A DNA stretch of 64,000 nt from Dermatophagoides farinae (Eukaryota > Arthropoda > Arachnida > Sarcoptiformes > Pyroglyphidae). The DNA is taken from positions 2,399,001-2,463,000 of the forward strand of contig NC_134684.1 in assembly GCF_024713945.1 (NCBI RefSeq), in the 5' to 3' direction. Positions within the stretch are counted from its first letter, which is position 1. Each line of letters opens with the position of its first letter. The notes beneath the pieces were generated by a model, which saw only the letters and a program-made list of their open reading frames with translations, ran no database searches and was not told the origin of the DNA. The position numbers were made by a program, and so were the translations under genes. Shown here piece by piece: positions 1 to 11,513 of the stretch.

Positions 1-2350
1 AAACGTATTTTGATTCATTGACATCACATCAACACTTTCATTGTATCCTGCATTAATGGCCATACTATCAAAGTTGGCGTCTTCATTCATCATATAATGG
101 TGATTTTCGATATCGTCAATTTGATCGTAATATTTTTTAAGATTATCATCATCTTCAAACAATGGACTTTCATCATCTAAGCCTTTGATTTGTAAATTAT
201 CACTAAAATTTTTTCGCCAAAAAGGTTTTGAATCTTTTGGAATTTTGTCGTTTCGTTGTTTTATTTTGGAACGATTATCGTCTACCGTTATGTTGTTGTT
301 GCTTGGCATGGTCAATTTCAATTGATCAGTTTCATCATGACCGATGTAGATTATACGAATGAAACTATACATTGAGAATCGTGGTAATCGTCTTGAAAGT
401 TCGAATACATGATAATGAGTACTCGAACGAAAACCAACCAATGCCTTTACATGCATATCGACTGGTACATCTTTTGGGGGCCTCAAAGGCACACCAATCA
501 TATTGCTAACTTCTGATTCGGGTGGATAAATGACAATCGATTCATGTTTAAATATTCCTTCCGCAAATATTATTGCCGCTCGTATACGAGTATTATTAGT
601 TGTTTCCAAACGTAATTCAATAAAATCCTAAAAAAAAGATATCAGAAAATTTTAGAATTTTATCAATATTTTATTTTATTCATAACAGATACTACTAACT
701 GGAAGAGAATCATCACATGATTGAAGAATTAATGATGATCGTAATTTTGTGCTGGCCGGTATGGCGCCAAAATGATCACCTTTTTCTGTTAAAACTTTTC
801 CTTTATTCATCACTAATGGATCGGCTAAATTTTGTATACGGGCATTCTCTTCATAATTACGAAGTTCTTGCATTAATGTTTGTTTTCTTTTCATCAAATC
901 TCTTATTGTATCTTGTTCGATATTAAAATTAACCTGTTGATGTCTTTCTTCTTGATTTTCCATTCGATAACCATAAACATCACCAGAAACGGTACATACA
1001 ATTAATTCATCTTTTCCATCCATATTATAATCGGCAATCATAATACCAGCTACTGAACATTTATAATTTTCACGATATAAAACCTCTCCAGTCATAGCGA
1101 TTCGAATGTCTAATTTTCCATTTGACCAACCAGTGAGTAGTTCCATTTGGCCATTATTATTGATATCAGCACCAAACAATGTCATGGCTTGATTTTTTGA
1201 TTTAATTCGCCAAACTCTTTCCTTATTCTGATAGACACCAACAGTACCGTTGGCTAAAGCATAAGCAAATAATGTTGGTCCAAGTGGACATAAATGCGTA
1301 ACACAATCAGTTTCGCTCATCTCACAAATAATAGCATCTTTTTTGAATACTTGAATTTCACAATCTTGAGATCCTACTACAAGCTATGAAAAATATCCAT
1401 CAGATGGCAACACTGTTTTTGATTAAATTAAAAAAATTTTTATTTCTTACTTCATTTTGTTGATCACTATCAATATCAACCAATGCCATTGCCGTTATAT
1501 TATCACCGGTAACCATCCAATATGTATCATGTCCTTCACGATCAAATCCATGGATAGCACAATTACCGCCGATCAATGCTAATTTTGATCCATTTAATAT
1601 TTGTCCAAATTCACCAATCACCAATGTATTGGCTCCATCAGGTATCTAATAAATCAAATAGAATATTATTTCCACCAATATTCTGAATAAATAAAATGGA
1701 AATTAAACCAACTTCCTTATAGTAAAGATCCGTGTTATGTAAAATATCATATGCATGGATTGATGTTTTTGTTCCGACAATAAGAATATCATTATTCTTA
1801 TTGTTGTCTTGTTTTTGTAGATTTTTTGTCCTTAGAGAAATTTTACGACCACTACCAGCACTATTAATCGATGTTTTTTTATTCGATGTATTCACTATGA
1901 CAGAACTGCTAGTATGAGAAGCTAAATCCGTATCGTTTACCGTATCTTTCAACGATAACGACGAAATCGAACCAGCAGCAATACAAGTAATTGTCTGATT
2001 AATGTTAAGAAAATTAAGATCAGAAGCGATAGTGGAAGAAGTGTGTTGAGCCAATCGACTTCCATCATTAGTTGGATGATCACGATTCAGTTTTGATTGT
2101 TGTTGTTGTGTATCGTATGGATCGTTTAATGAACGATTATGTGGATTATGGACAAATATCTGTAAAAAATGAATGCATTGATTCAATTTAATCATGGCTA
2201 ATAATAATTAAGATATGGAAAAAATACTTTATCTGATCTAGTTACAGCAACAATACTTGGATGTATACCATCAAAATAACCAATATTAACTTTATCCGGT
2301 TTAATTGGTTCACTTAGATTGATAATAAATTCACAATTTAACATAGGCAT
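1..2350 (-). CDS. BBS2: BBS2, Bardet-Biedl syndrome 2 protein, BBSome subunit (3' end beyond window)
   Basis: BBS2 is a subunit of the BBSome, the coat-like complex that moves membrane proteins in and out of cilia. Five exons can be read on the minus strand: 2228-2350, 1713-2159, 1451-1645, 700-1383 and 1-627, all joined in phase 0 with GT/AG ends (692 codons so far). The N-terminal beta-propeller is clear: [11 protein letters not shown] near the start, then [48 protein letters not shown] and [10 protein letters not shown], all close to animal BBS2. After it come the short coiled coil [12 protein letters not shown] and the GAE-like region [12 protein letters not shown]. Against vertebrate BBS2 there is a low-complexity insertion in exon 2 (about 1850-2110), and the C-terminal part in view has an Asn/Asp-rich stretch. 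The start is one of two in-frame ATGs (2350 or 2344). Further upstream the frame is open but only Ile-rich. Confidence 0.93.
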
Positions 2351-2552
2351 TCTGATGATCGAAATTATGATCAAAATTATTATTATTATCAATATAGTTA
2401 TTATTCATTGATATAATCATATTTACATTTATTAAATTTTTCAAAAGAAAAATTATCATTATTATTAAACAAAACAACAATATGGAATCAAATGAAATGA
2501 ACTTTTATTGTTGTTGTTGTTGTTGTTTTGTGTTTTGGATACCCAAACATTG

Positions 2553-2567
2553 GTTTCCATTGGTAAC
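2553..2567. promoter_or_regulatory. X-box-like RFX site upstream of BBS2
   Basis: GTTTCC, a 3-base spacer and GGTAAC form two inverted half-sites about 0.2 kb upstream of the BBS2 start codon. This fits the general X-box form (GTHNYY, spacer, RRNAAC) bound by RFX proteins, except that the nematode spacer is usually 2. BBS genes are classic X-box targets. Function is inferred from sequence and position only. Confidence 0.45.
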
Positions 2568-4804
2568 AATTCATTTCATTTCATTTTTTTTTTTTTTTGA
2601 ATTAATACAATATATACGTTATATATATATATACAGATTGTCATTGTGTATTCATTTTGAACAATTCAATTCATAATCGACAATACGGACAATTTATTAT
2701 TGATATGATGAACCCTCGGAAACAGAGAAAGAAAGAAAGAAAGAAAAAAAGAAAAATCATCATTTTCAATTGAAATTTTCTAAATAAAAATAAAAATTGA
2801 TCAGACAATAAAAATAAATGTGAAACAATTAGGTTCATGAACATGACTGTTTACCATTTGTTTTCAAAAATTTCCAGCTTTGGCCAATATATTTGGCATC
2901 GATGTTTTTTTTCAAAAAAAAATCAAATTGTGAAATAAATTTTTCAACCTCAATAAACAATAAAAATAAAATGGGAGTGATCTGGTTCGAATTTTTTTTT
3001 TTTTAATTAAAATGTATGTTATTTGTTCAAGTGGCAAATATATTACACGTGTCAATATATTTATTTTTTTTTCCAATAGACAATGTCTATACGCGTGATA
3101 TATATATATTGAATATATAAATCGTTTATCAATCAATCAAAAAAAAAAGAGAGCGAAGAATTTATTACCGATAATGTGATAATCAGATTGTCATTATTGT
3201 AATCATCAAAGACCATGATGATGATGATGATGAAATCCTCTCCATATCCTACACGTGGCAAGGCATGTACACGCTTTTGGCAAACAGCTACCGTATTACA
3301 AAAAAAAAAAAAAAAACACGCGTAGCTTATATATATGCTTTATATTCACAATGGATCATCATCATCATCTTCCAACATTCATTCATTCATTCATTCGATC
3401 GTGTTTCGTATAAATATTCAATCACAATTACAATGTCAAAGGTCGTGTATTATTGTTGTTTGCCAGTACTCAAATTGTTTCTGTACCAAAAAAAAAATTA
3501 CCGATTCGTGCTCTGTGTAATATTTAAATACTTGTATTGTATTGTATTCATTGTATTGCCATTATTACAATTGAAATGAAGAGACAAATAAATCTCATTT
3601 TGTTTGAATAATAAACTTTCAACAACAACAACAATGACAATATATTGTACCGTAACATATACAGATATATGGTATGTGTAATCAAAATTATGAAAACGAA
3701 ACAAAACGTTAGAACTATCTAAAATATCACAGATGAACAAAAGTTAAATTTGTCCATCAATTTCATCATTGTATGGAGAATATCGGATATCTTTTGAAAT
3801 TATAATTAAAAACCAAAAAAAAATAAAAACTACTACCATCAAACACATTATATTGAAGCATTTCATTTTCATTTTCATTTGTACATAGAATCATCACCAA
3901 AAATATAATAATAATGGATGGATGAAAAGAGTTTCAAATTTTCCTCTGACTATGATGAGTATATTTTGCAATATATGATGGTCGTTGAATTCTTTATTCA
4001 TATTTCTCTTTGTTCAATTTGGTTGGCTAGCATCCATCCAATAAATACAAAAAAAAATAATAACATGCACTTGTGCACACAATCACCAGAAATTGACCAG
4101 AAATAATAATAATAACCCGTTTATTCTAAAATTTCATCTCCATCGTGCAAGTGTCCAGTGTGGAATTTTTCTTTTATATTATTTTATATAATAGAAATTC
4201 TTTTGCATTCATTGAAGTAAATTTCAAATTTTTTCTCTTCTTTCACTTCTTCTTCTTCTTGTCTCTATGCAAGATTTCAATTCAATTAGGAGAATTGTAT
4301 TCATTTATCAGGAATTGTATTAACACACATACACACACACATGCATGACTCGATGGCAACCAAAAAATTTTTTTTTTCCATCTCAAATCTAATGTTTGTA
4401 CCTAGAAAAATAAAAGACAAGCAACACAACATACACACACACACAGAATTGAGCAAGTAATGCATGTTGTAAAGAGTTGTTTCCGTTTTTTTTTCGTTTT
4501 TTTTTTGATTGATATTAAAAATAATAAAAGAATTGAATGATATTATTTGCATACCATTGAATGGAATCTTTGATTATTCTAAAAGAATTTGAAAACAAAA
4601 AAAAAGAGAAAAGAAGAAAAGAATACCATCTCATACATAGATCAATCATAAGAATCGAAATTAGATAAATCAGATTTTAATTTGAAACAATTGATTCTTT
4701 CTATTGATCAATATTAAATTTTATCGATTCGATTTGTTATGTTTATACGATTGCTCGGGTATTTTTTTTAAAGTTTATTTTCCTATTCGAATACCGATTG
4801 TATT

Positions 4805-4846
4805 GTACTGGTACCCGTATCAGTAACCGTAACCGTAACCGTACCA
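4805..4846 (+). repeat. Hexamer array of GTAACC-like units upstream of the RFX gene
   Basis: Seven consecutive 6-base units begin with GTA. Three are perfect GTAACC (4823-4840). They are preceded by GTACTG, GTACCC and GTATCA and followed by GTACCA. GTAACC matches the RFX half-site GTNRCC, so this may be a binding-site array about 0.33-0.37 kb upstream of the RFX start codon, or simply a rare hexamer microsatellite. Confidence 0.55.
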
Positions 4847-4938
4847 TTTGAACACACACACATAGATAAGATCCTCCCATTTTTTTTTGTCATGGATAGC
4901 TTTGAATTACCCGCCATAGGATGGCCGCCCATTTAGAA

Positions 4939-4946
4939 TATATATA
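4939..4946 (+). promoter_or_regulatory. TATA-like element upstream of the RFX gene
   Basis: TATATATA lies about 120 bp before the first upstream ATG and 230 bp before the main RFX start. AT-rich flanks make such strings common, so the call rests on position only. Confidence 0.25.
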
Positions 4947-5064
4947 GTATGAACATTCTTGATTGGTTCATTTTCAAACAGATTGGGCCGTATATCATTG
5001 GATTGGATTAGATAGTGAGAATAATGTGAATATAATACAAAAAATATAATCGAGCTTGCCAATC

Positions 5065-5148
5065 ATGGATGATAGTGACAATTTTTTGTTGTTATCATTT
5101 GATGCAAATCATCATCATTTAGTAAATGGTGATGATCATATCGGATAA
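5065..5148 (+). CDS. Upstream ORF or alternative first exon of the RFX gene (27 aa)
   Basis: An ATG with A at -3 and G at +4 opens a 27-codon frame, beginning MDDSDNFLLLSF, that ends 24 bp before the main start codon. It is either an upstream ORF in the 5' leader or an alternative first exon. A GT donor at about 5128 (AATG followed by GTGATG) would leave phase 1 and join exon 2 in frame, as the main first exon does. Nothing in the sequence decides between the two. Confidence 0.35.
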   Translation: MDDSDNFLLLSFDANHHHLVNGDDHIG

Positions 5149-5172
5149 AATATTTGAAAAAAATCAATAAAT

Positions 5173-8100
5173 ATGTCTGATCAAGAAGAAACGAATATGG
5201 ATGATAATTTTAAACAATCATCATCATCATCATCATCATCATCGTCTTCATCGTCGACATCAAGTAATTCATCGAATGATGTGAAAAATTATAATTAATT
5301 TTCACAAAAATTAATCTGTAATTTTAACAATTTCATTTTCTAATCTAGATTATCCACATTTGGAAAATCATTTTGAACAAAATTCACAGGCCAATAATCA
5401 GCAATCATTGGTCGATAATTGGCCATCATCATATCTAATGCTTGATGAGAATGGTAGTTCATATCATCATCATCAATATCAACATCAACCTAATCATAAT
5501 CATGATCAACATGGATCAAGTAATATTAAACCAGAATACAATCACTATCCATCTGTTTCAGATAGTGATGTAAGAAATTTTACTAATGAATCGTCTTCAT
5601 TTGATCCAGCAACATCGTTTCAAAATACCCAAGAACAAAATCAAAAACATTTGATTACTCTTGAAAGTAATTATAGTTCGGCTACCGACGAAGTGCCCAA
5701 GCAACATTCAGTGACAAATGGTAAAGAAATTTTGAAAAAAATTGAAACAGTTAAAAACATTCTACCATGTAATGGTAATAATGTACAAAAACCGATTACC
5801 TTACGGCCACATTCAACTCCAGCAACATTAATGTGGCTTGAAAATAATTACGAATTAGCCGAAGGTGTTTGTATACCTAGATCAGTTTTATATTTACATT
5901 ATATTGATTTCTGTCAAATCAATCGTGTTCAACCGGTAAATGCAGCCAGTTTTGGTAAAATAATTCGACAACAATTTCCACAATTGACCACTAGAAGATT
6001 GGGCACCAGAGGACAGTCCAGGTTTGTTTTTATTGTTTTGTTTTGTTTTGTTTCAAAATCCATTATAAATAAATTCCTAAATACACGTATGGAATATATA
6101 TATATATTACAGATATCATTACTATGGAATCGCTATCAAAGAAAATTCACCATATTATCAACTATCATATTCGAAAAAATCTGTACAATTACAATGGTAA
6201 TCTATGTTTTTTTTCATGTGACTAATTGCCATTACTAATCATAATAATAATCAGATTAAAAACAAAAAAATAGTATGAAGAATGGAATGAAATGACAAAA
6301 AAAAATCTAATCAAAATAAGATTATAATATATCTATGTGTGTGTGTGTGTGTCCAAGCAATAATAAATAAATTTAATTGACTAATTTAATAACTCAATTT
6401 ACCGATTCTGATCCGATTATTGCATTTCATTGGTAGTTATAATCGGATTAAAGTATTTGTGAGTTGTGTGTGTGTGTGAACACGTGCATATTGTGTTATT
6501 TGATCAAAAATTAGTGTTTTTTTTTTGTTTGTCTCACATTTAACCCTTTTGATATTTATTTTTTAATTTTTTATACGTAAAAAGTTCTGAAAATGGTCGA
6601 AAATATAATAATGGTAATGGTAATAATAATAATAATAATAAATCGATAATGAAAAGAATATCATCACGTACATCATATATGGATAATATATCATCAACAT
6701 CAACATTGATGACAAGATCACAACAACAACAACAACAACATCAAAATCAATATTTTAACACATCTGATGGTAATCAATCTCAAACAATGAATCCTACATC
6801 ATCATCATCATCATCATCGATTTTGATCACCAATTCAGAAAACCATCATCAATCCAACATCATTATTGGTTCGAATCAACATCAACAACAACAACATCAA
6901 CAACAATCAAACGCTAAAATGGTGAGAATTCTTTGGATATATTTTTTTAATCAATCGTTATTACCGCTCGAATTGATAGATACAATGCTATTATAAATAA
7001 TGAAAAAAAAGTGAAGAGGGAAAAAATTTTTGTGGCCACGCGACCCAAAAACTTTTGCTTGATATAGAGAAAAACAAAAACAAAAATTCATCGCCGAATA
7101 AATGAATCTGAATTGTTAAGTGTGTTGAACTCACACACATTCCACAAACACACACACAATCATAGAATTATTAAAAAACAAAAATTCTTTTACGGTTTGC
7201 GGATTCTTCATTTTGTTGTTGTTTGTGGCTAAGCATTATGAATGAAAAAAAAAGAAGAAAATTGTTTGCTCGTTTCTTATGTTTTATTTTGTTTTTTTTT
7301 TTTGTCTAGAAATTTTTGTTTTTTTACATATTAATTATACTGGTAATGGTTTCTGTTTTCCCTTCCAAATATTCACAGATTGATTTAAATGTCAACTATA
7401 ATAAAGAAAATAAAATTCGTCCACAATCCGTTCGATTGTTAAATGATGATACGATTAATCATCAACACCATAATGGTCAATTTCAATACTCTACTTCTTC
7501 CCCCTCCTCGTCATCGTCGTCATCATCATCATCATCGTCATCATCGGTTATTGAAGAAGAAGAAATAATTGAAGAAGAACCAGAAAATGGTCAACCGAAT
7601 AGTCAACCAAATAATCTTCAATCGAATAATAATAATAACAATTATTATTATCATTCAACTAATACGGCTAATTTGATGCCCGTATTACCACCATTTCCTA
7701 CAAATGAAGAATTACAATTATGCCATAATTATCACAACAATTTGGTAAGTGTATATATATGTTTGTTGGATTTTTTTTCTTTCTTTCATCGAGTTCTAGA
7801 ATCTTGAAATGTTTTTCAACATACATAAAACTTGCATAACAAATCATTTCTGAATGTTTGCATACCATAATGATTGTCAATAATGATGATGATGATACTA
7901 CTTGTGCTGAAGTCGACAATAATGAGGATATAGAATTGTTTCGACAAATTTTCGATGAACAATTTAAAATAGATAAGTTTGTTGGTATTTCAAAGAATTT
8001 TCGTATAGATACAATGGATGAAAAAACATTGGATAAAATGATGACAATAGTAAATTCATGTGAATTTAGAAAGACAATTGCATTTCTCGATCATGATAAT

Positions 8101-10767
8101 GGGTCAAGTATATTTGAGTTTCCGGTAAAACAACAACAACAACAACAGCAACAGCAAAGACAACAACATTCAAATGAACAAATAAATGATGTTGATTTAC
8201 AAAATTTATTAGCCATCGATGAACAATGTGAATGTGAAATATTATCACGATTAACTGGTATTAATGTTGCATTTCGTAAATCAAATTCATTTACTAAATC
8301 TGAATTAAAATCATTAATTCATTATGAAATGAATAATGATAAATGTAAACGGAGAAAAAATTTTGATTTTAAAAAGAAATTTCATAATGGTCATAATTCA
8401 TATTGGTATCAATGGAAACAACGTTTTCGTATCTATAATTTTTATCTAATAAAGAAAATGTTTGATTCAGTCAATTGTGTGATGATTTGTTGGATGCTTT
8501 GTTTTTGTACCAGCATGTTACGTTAAATTATATTATAATTATCATCATTAATAATAATAAATAAATGAATGAATGAATTGGATAAATATGAATAAAATTT
8601 CTTATATTTCATAGATACCGACATTTTTACTTATGTATCGTGCACATTGTCAACGTATATTGGATGCAATTGTACGTGCCAATTTTGATGAAGTACATAC
8701 ACTTGTATATCATTTTTGGCAACAAATACCTACACATCTTACACCTGTAATGAATAGCCATTTATTTATCAATCTATTGGCCATATGCGATATTCGTCTA
8801 TATAGAACAATAATTAAAATTGTTTCAATGACATTTGTACAACCACTTTCACAAATGTAAGTAATTTTTTTTTTTTTTTTTTGAAAATCGATAAAAAAAT
8901 AAAATTGAATAATTGTTTTTGAATATTGAATTGTATTGTAAATGGTATAATAATCATATAGAGCTTATGGTCAATTAGAACATTTTGCTGCTGCATATGA
9001 TTCCGTTTTACAGGCTGCTTTACCACGTGAAAATGTTCTATTGATTCAGATTAAATTAGAATTGGCCAGACATTTTATCGTATTGATCAAATGTCTATTA
9101 AGACATTGTCGTCTATTTCATACTTTACAGAATCAATTATTCAATAATTGCCATAATAGCGTAGTAGGAAATCTACTTAAACAATTACATCAAGATTGGA
9201 TGCGAATCGATTTGAATAATCTTTGTGATAAAATTATTGAAATTTATTATAAAACCGGAACGATCAATTATTTGAGCGGAACAACAACAATTTATCCAAC
9301 AAATGTGTATGAAAAATTACATAAATTATTATATAAATGTAAGATAAGATGATTGTGTGTTTTTCGGCCAAATTTATTCATATACAATATTTTAATCGAT
9401 TGAATAAAAATGGATTTAGATTTTTCTGAATTTAAATTATTGGTTGCCAATATGGTTGATTGTACTCAATTATTGGATTGGTTTGAAACTACATGGAACG
9501 GATCGATGAGAATCTATTTTCAACATCGACAACAACAAACCCAGGAAGAGCATTCAGCAACAACTTTTTTCGACACTGATTTTGCTCGCCATTTTCTAAT
9601 CATTTGGACATTTGTTAAATGGCAGATTATACAAGAAATGATCAAAATAAAAGCTTCAAGTCATGGTTTGTTTAATTTCACATTTTTGTTTTATGAATTT
9701 CGAAACAATTTTAATTCTTTTTATATATACATGCATTATATAGATTTATTCATAACTTTTGGTGGACTATTCGATGATTTTTGTATTTATAAAATCAAGG
9801 ACATTTATTTTGATCATTGTGTTAAATGGTTTTATGCAAATGCAGCAATGAATTCTAAACCATCGTGGCCACAAAATCATTGTTATGATCCTATGGGTTA
9901 GTAGAAACAATCGAATATTAACATTTTCAGAGCTGTTCTTATCACATATTATTTAATTATTTAGAATTGATTCACCATACAACATCATTGGCAAGTAATC
10001 TAGCTAGCCAACAACAACAACAACAACAACAACCAAATTCGGATCAATTTATTGAAACATTTAGCGATGGTAATACATCATCTGGCACAGGTTCAAGTTT
10101 TTGTTCGAATAATGGCTGCAGTGACAACAACCATTATCATCATCATCATCACCATCAACATTATCATCAAAATCCATATCAAACGAATATAATTTATCCA
10201 GAAGTTGATGGCTATGCCAGTACATCTTGTACGACTGAACAACAGCAACATCAACAGTATAGGAATAATAATAATCCTAATCATCATTATACCCAGCAAT
10301 ATCAAACAAGACAAGATAGTTTAATTTGTTTTTCAATGAATTTTCATGCCAATTCTATTCAGGTAATGGCAGCACCTTCATCATCATCATCATCATCATC
10401 AATAACGGCTACTGGTATTGGTGATGTATGTCCAACACCGATAACACCAACAACAACAACAGCGACAACAGAAACCACATCATCATCAACATCAATAAAT
10501 GAATCACGACATCCTCATTATCAATACCATAATCATCATCATCATCATTACCATAAACAATATCAAACATCAAACAATAATATCCCTGTGAATGTGGATA
10601 CATCACCAACAACAATTACAACATCAACGAATATAGGTCAACAAACATCATCATCATCATCATCAATGGCCAATAATGGTAAATCGATACGATATTATTT
10701 CACAACGGAAAATTGTCAAAATATTTACAACACTAATAACAGCAATAATAATAATAATAATCGTTGA
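5173..10767 (+). CDS. RFX4: RFX4-type winged-helix transcription factor
   Basis: RFX proteins bind X-box DNA and drive ciliary and neural genes. Ten exons: 5173-5263, 5349-6021, 6113-6196, 6585-6921, 7379-7744, 8615-8856, 8962-9338, 9420-9665, 9744-9896, 9965-10767. They total 3372 nt (1123 aa) with matching phases. The DNA-binding domain lies at about residues 187-280: [46 protein letters not shown], then [15 protein letters not shown] across the exon 2/3 junction. The EGVCIPRS and [19 protein letters not shown] wording is closer to RFX4 than to RFX1-3 or RFX6. The B/C and dimerisation region begins at [20 protein letters not shown] (about residue 520) and runs to about 857. The linker and C-terminal tail are rich in Gln, His, Ser and Asn, which makes the protein much longer than vertebrate RFX4. 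A poly(A) signal AATAAA lies at 11013-11018. The start exon is uncertain (see the upstream ORF). Confidence 0.92.
7870..8526 (+). CDS. Unrecognised 218-aa ORF inside an RFX4 intron
   Basis: This ATG-to-stop frame lies wholly inside the largest intron (7745-8614) of the RFX gene, same strand. I do not recognise the product. It reads as real protein: an acidic start, [34 protein letters not shown], a Gln run (about 8130-8167), [18 protein letters not shown], a Lys/Arg-rich stretch, then a hydrophobic, Cys-containing tail ending [12 protein letters not shown]. Exons 5 and 6 of RFX4 are both phase 0 and join directly to conserved sequence, so this ORF is not needed for RFX. It could be a nested intronless gene. 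Its middle (7927-8125) could also be a cassette exon: GAG acceptor, GTAAAA donor, phase 0 at both ends. The splice signals are weak. Confidence 0.4.
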   Translation: MIVNNDDDDTTCAEVDNNEDIELFRQIFDEQFKIDKFVGISKNFRIDTMDEKTLDKMMTIVNSCEFRKTIAFLDHDNGSSIFEFPVKQQQQQQQQQRQQHSNEQINDVDLQNLLAIDEQCECEILSRLTGINVAFRKSNSFTKSELKSLIHYEMNNDKCKRRKNFDFKKKFHNGHNSYWYQWKQRFRIYNFYLIKKMFDSVNCVMICWMLCFCTSMLR

Positions 10768-11296
10768 AATTAATATGACACACACAGACAGACAACATCG
10801 CAAACATAAAATTGAAAGTTTTTATTTGGTCTATGGAAAAAAAAGAATGTTTTTTTTTGTTTCTTCTATATTTATTATATCATTGTTTTTTATCGATCCA
10901 AACGGATTGATCGATGTCATATATCGTAAGGTTATATGTATGATGTGTGTGGGAGAGAGAGAGAGACAGAGCTGTGAAATGTGTATTTATATGTGAAAAA
11001 AGTAGTAATATTAATAAAACAAAAGAAATAAATTACCTTGACCCAAAAATATTGACCACACACACACACACACACACACACATAGCCAAAACAATGATCT
11101 GATGATGATGATGACAATGATGACACATGACCTTGTCTCCGGTTTTAATTTAATGAAACACAAAATGAATTTTTCTGCTTTTGATTTCCATTCTAATAAT
11201 AAGTAATAATATTATTCAGTGAAAAAAAAATTGGCTGTCAAGATTTTTCAATTTTATTGATGAGATCATGACTACTGAATCACTCGTATTCAACAT

Positions 11297-11333
<37 letters not shown>

Positions 11334-11513
11334 CAATCTCTCTCTCTCTCTTTGTTTGTTGTTTCTGAATCACAATATATATTGATCGGATTAATTTTCA
11401 TTAATAATCAATCAAAATACCATATAGATAATATAATGTCATAATATTGAATTTATTAAAAAAAACTTGTTTTTTAAATTTTTTAATAAAAAATTTTTTT
11501 CTTTAAAAAATCA
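10768..11513. other. Intergenic: 3' ends of RFX4 and the CRAL-TRIO gene, with CA and CT microsatellites
   Basis: The region holds the 3' untranslated parts of two convergent genes. AATAAA on the plus strand is at 11013-11018 for RFX4. Its complement at 11452-11457 serves the minus-strand CRAL-TRIO gene. A CA run lies at about 11056-11083 and a CT run at about 11299-11330 with a second short block near 11338-11352. No coding sequence is seen. Confidence 0.7.
11299..11330. repeat. CT dinucleotide microsatellite
   Basis: About 15 CT units, followed after a short gap by a second CT block ending near 11352. It lies between convergent genes. Confidence 0.95.

Larger units (their letters stand above)
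2351..5064. other. Divergent intergenic region between BBS2 and the RFX gene
   Basis: This 2.7 kb region separates two divergent starts. It is AT-rich and holds a TTG run (2506-2525), a GAAA run (about 2727-2752), several ATG/CAT runs and two CA runs (about 4323-4342 and 4431-4445). Short open frames here are made of repeats and T/A runs and show no protein-like composition. The regulatory candidates in it are listed separately. Confidence 0.7.

Noticed and set aside
2970-2995. GGTTCGAAT resembling a tRNA T-arm
   Set aside because: No matching acceptor stem, D-arm or anticodon arm surrounds it.
10093-10615. Two minus-strand frames opposite the last RFX4 exon
   Set aside because: They are translations of CAT/CAA repeats on the opposite strand; the plus frame continues RFX4 in phase.
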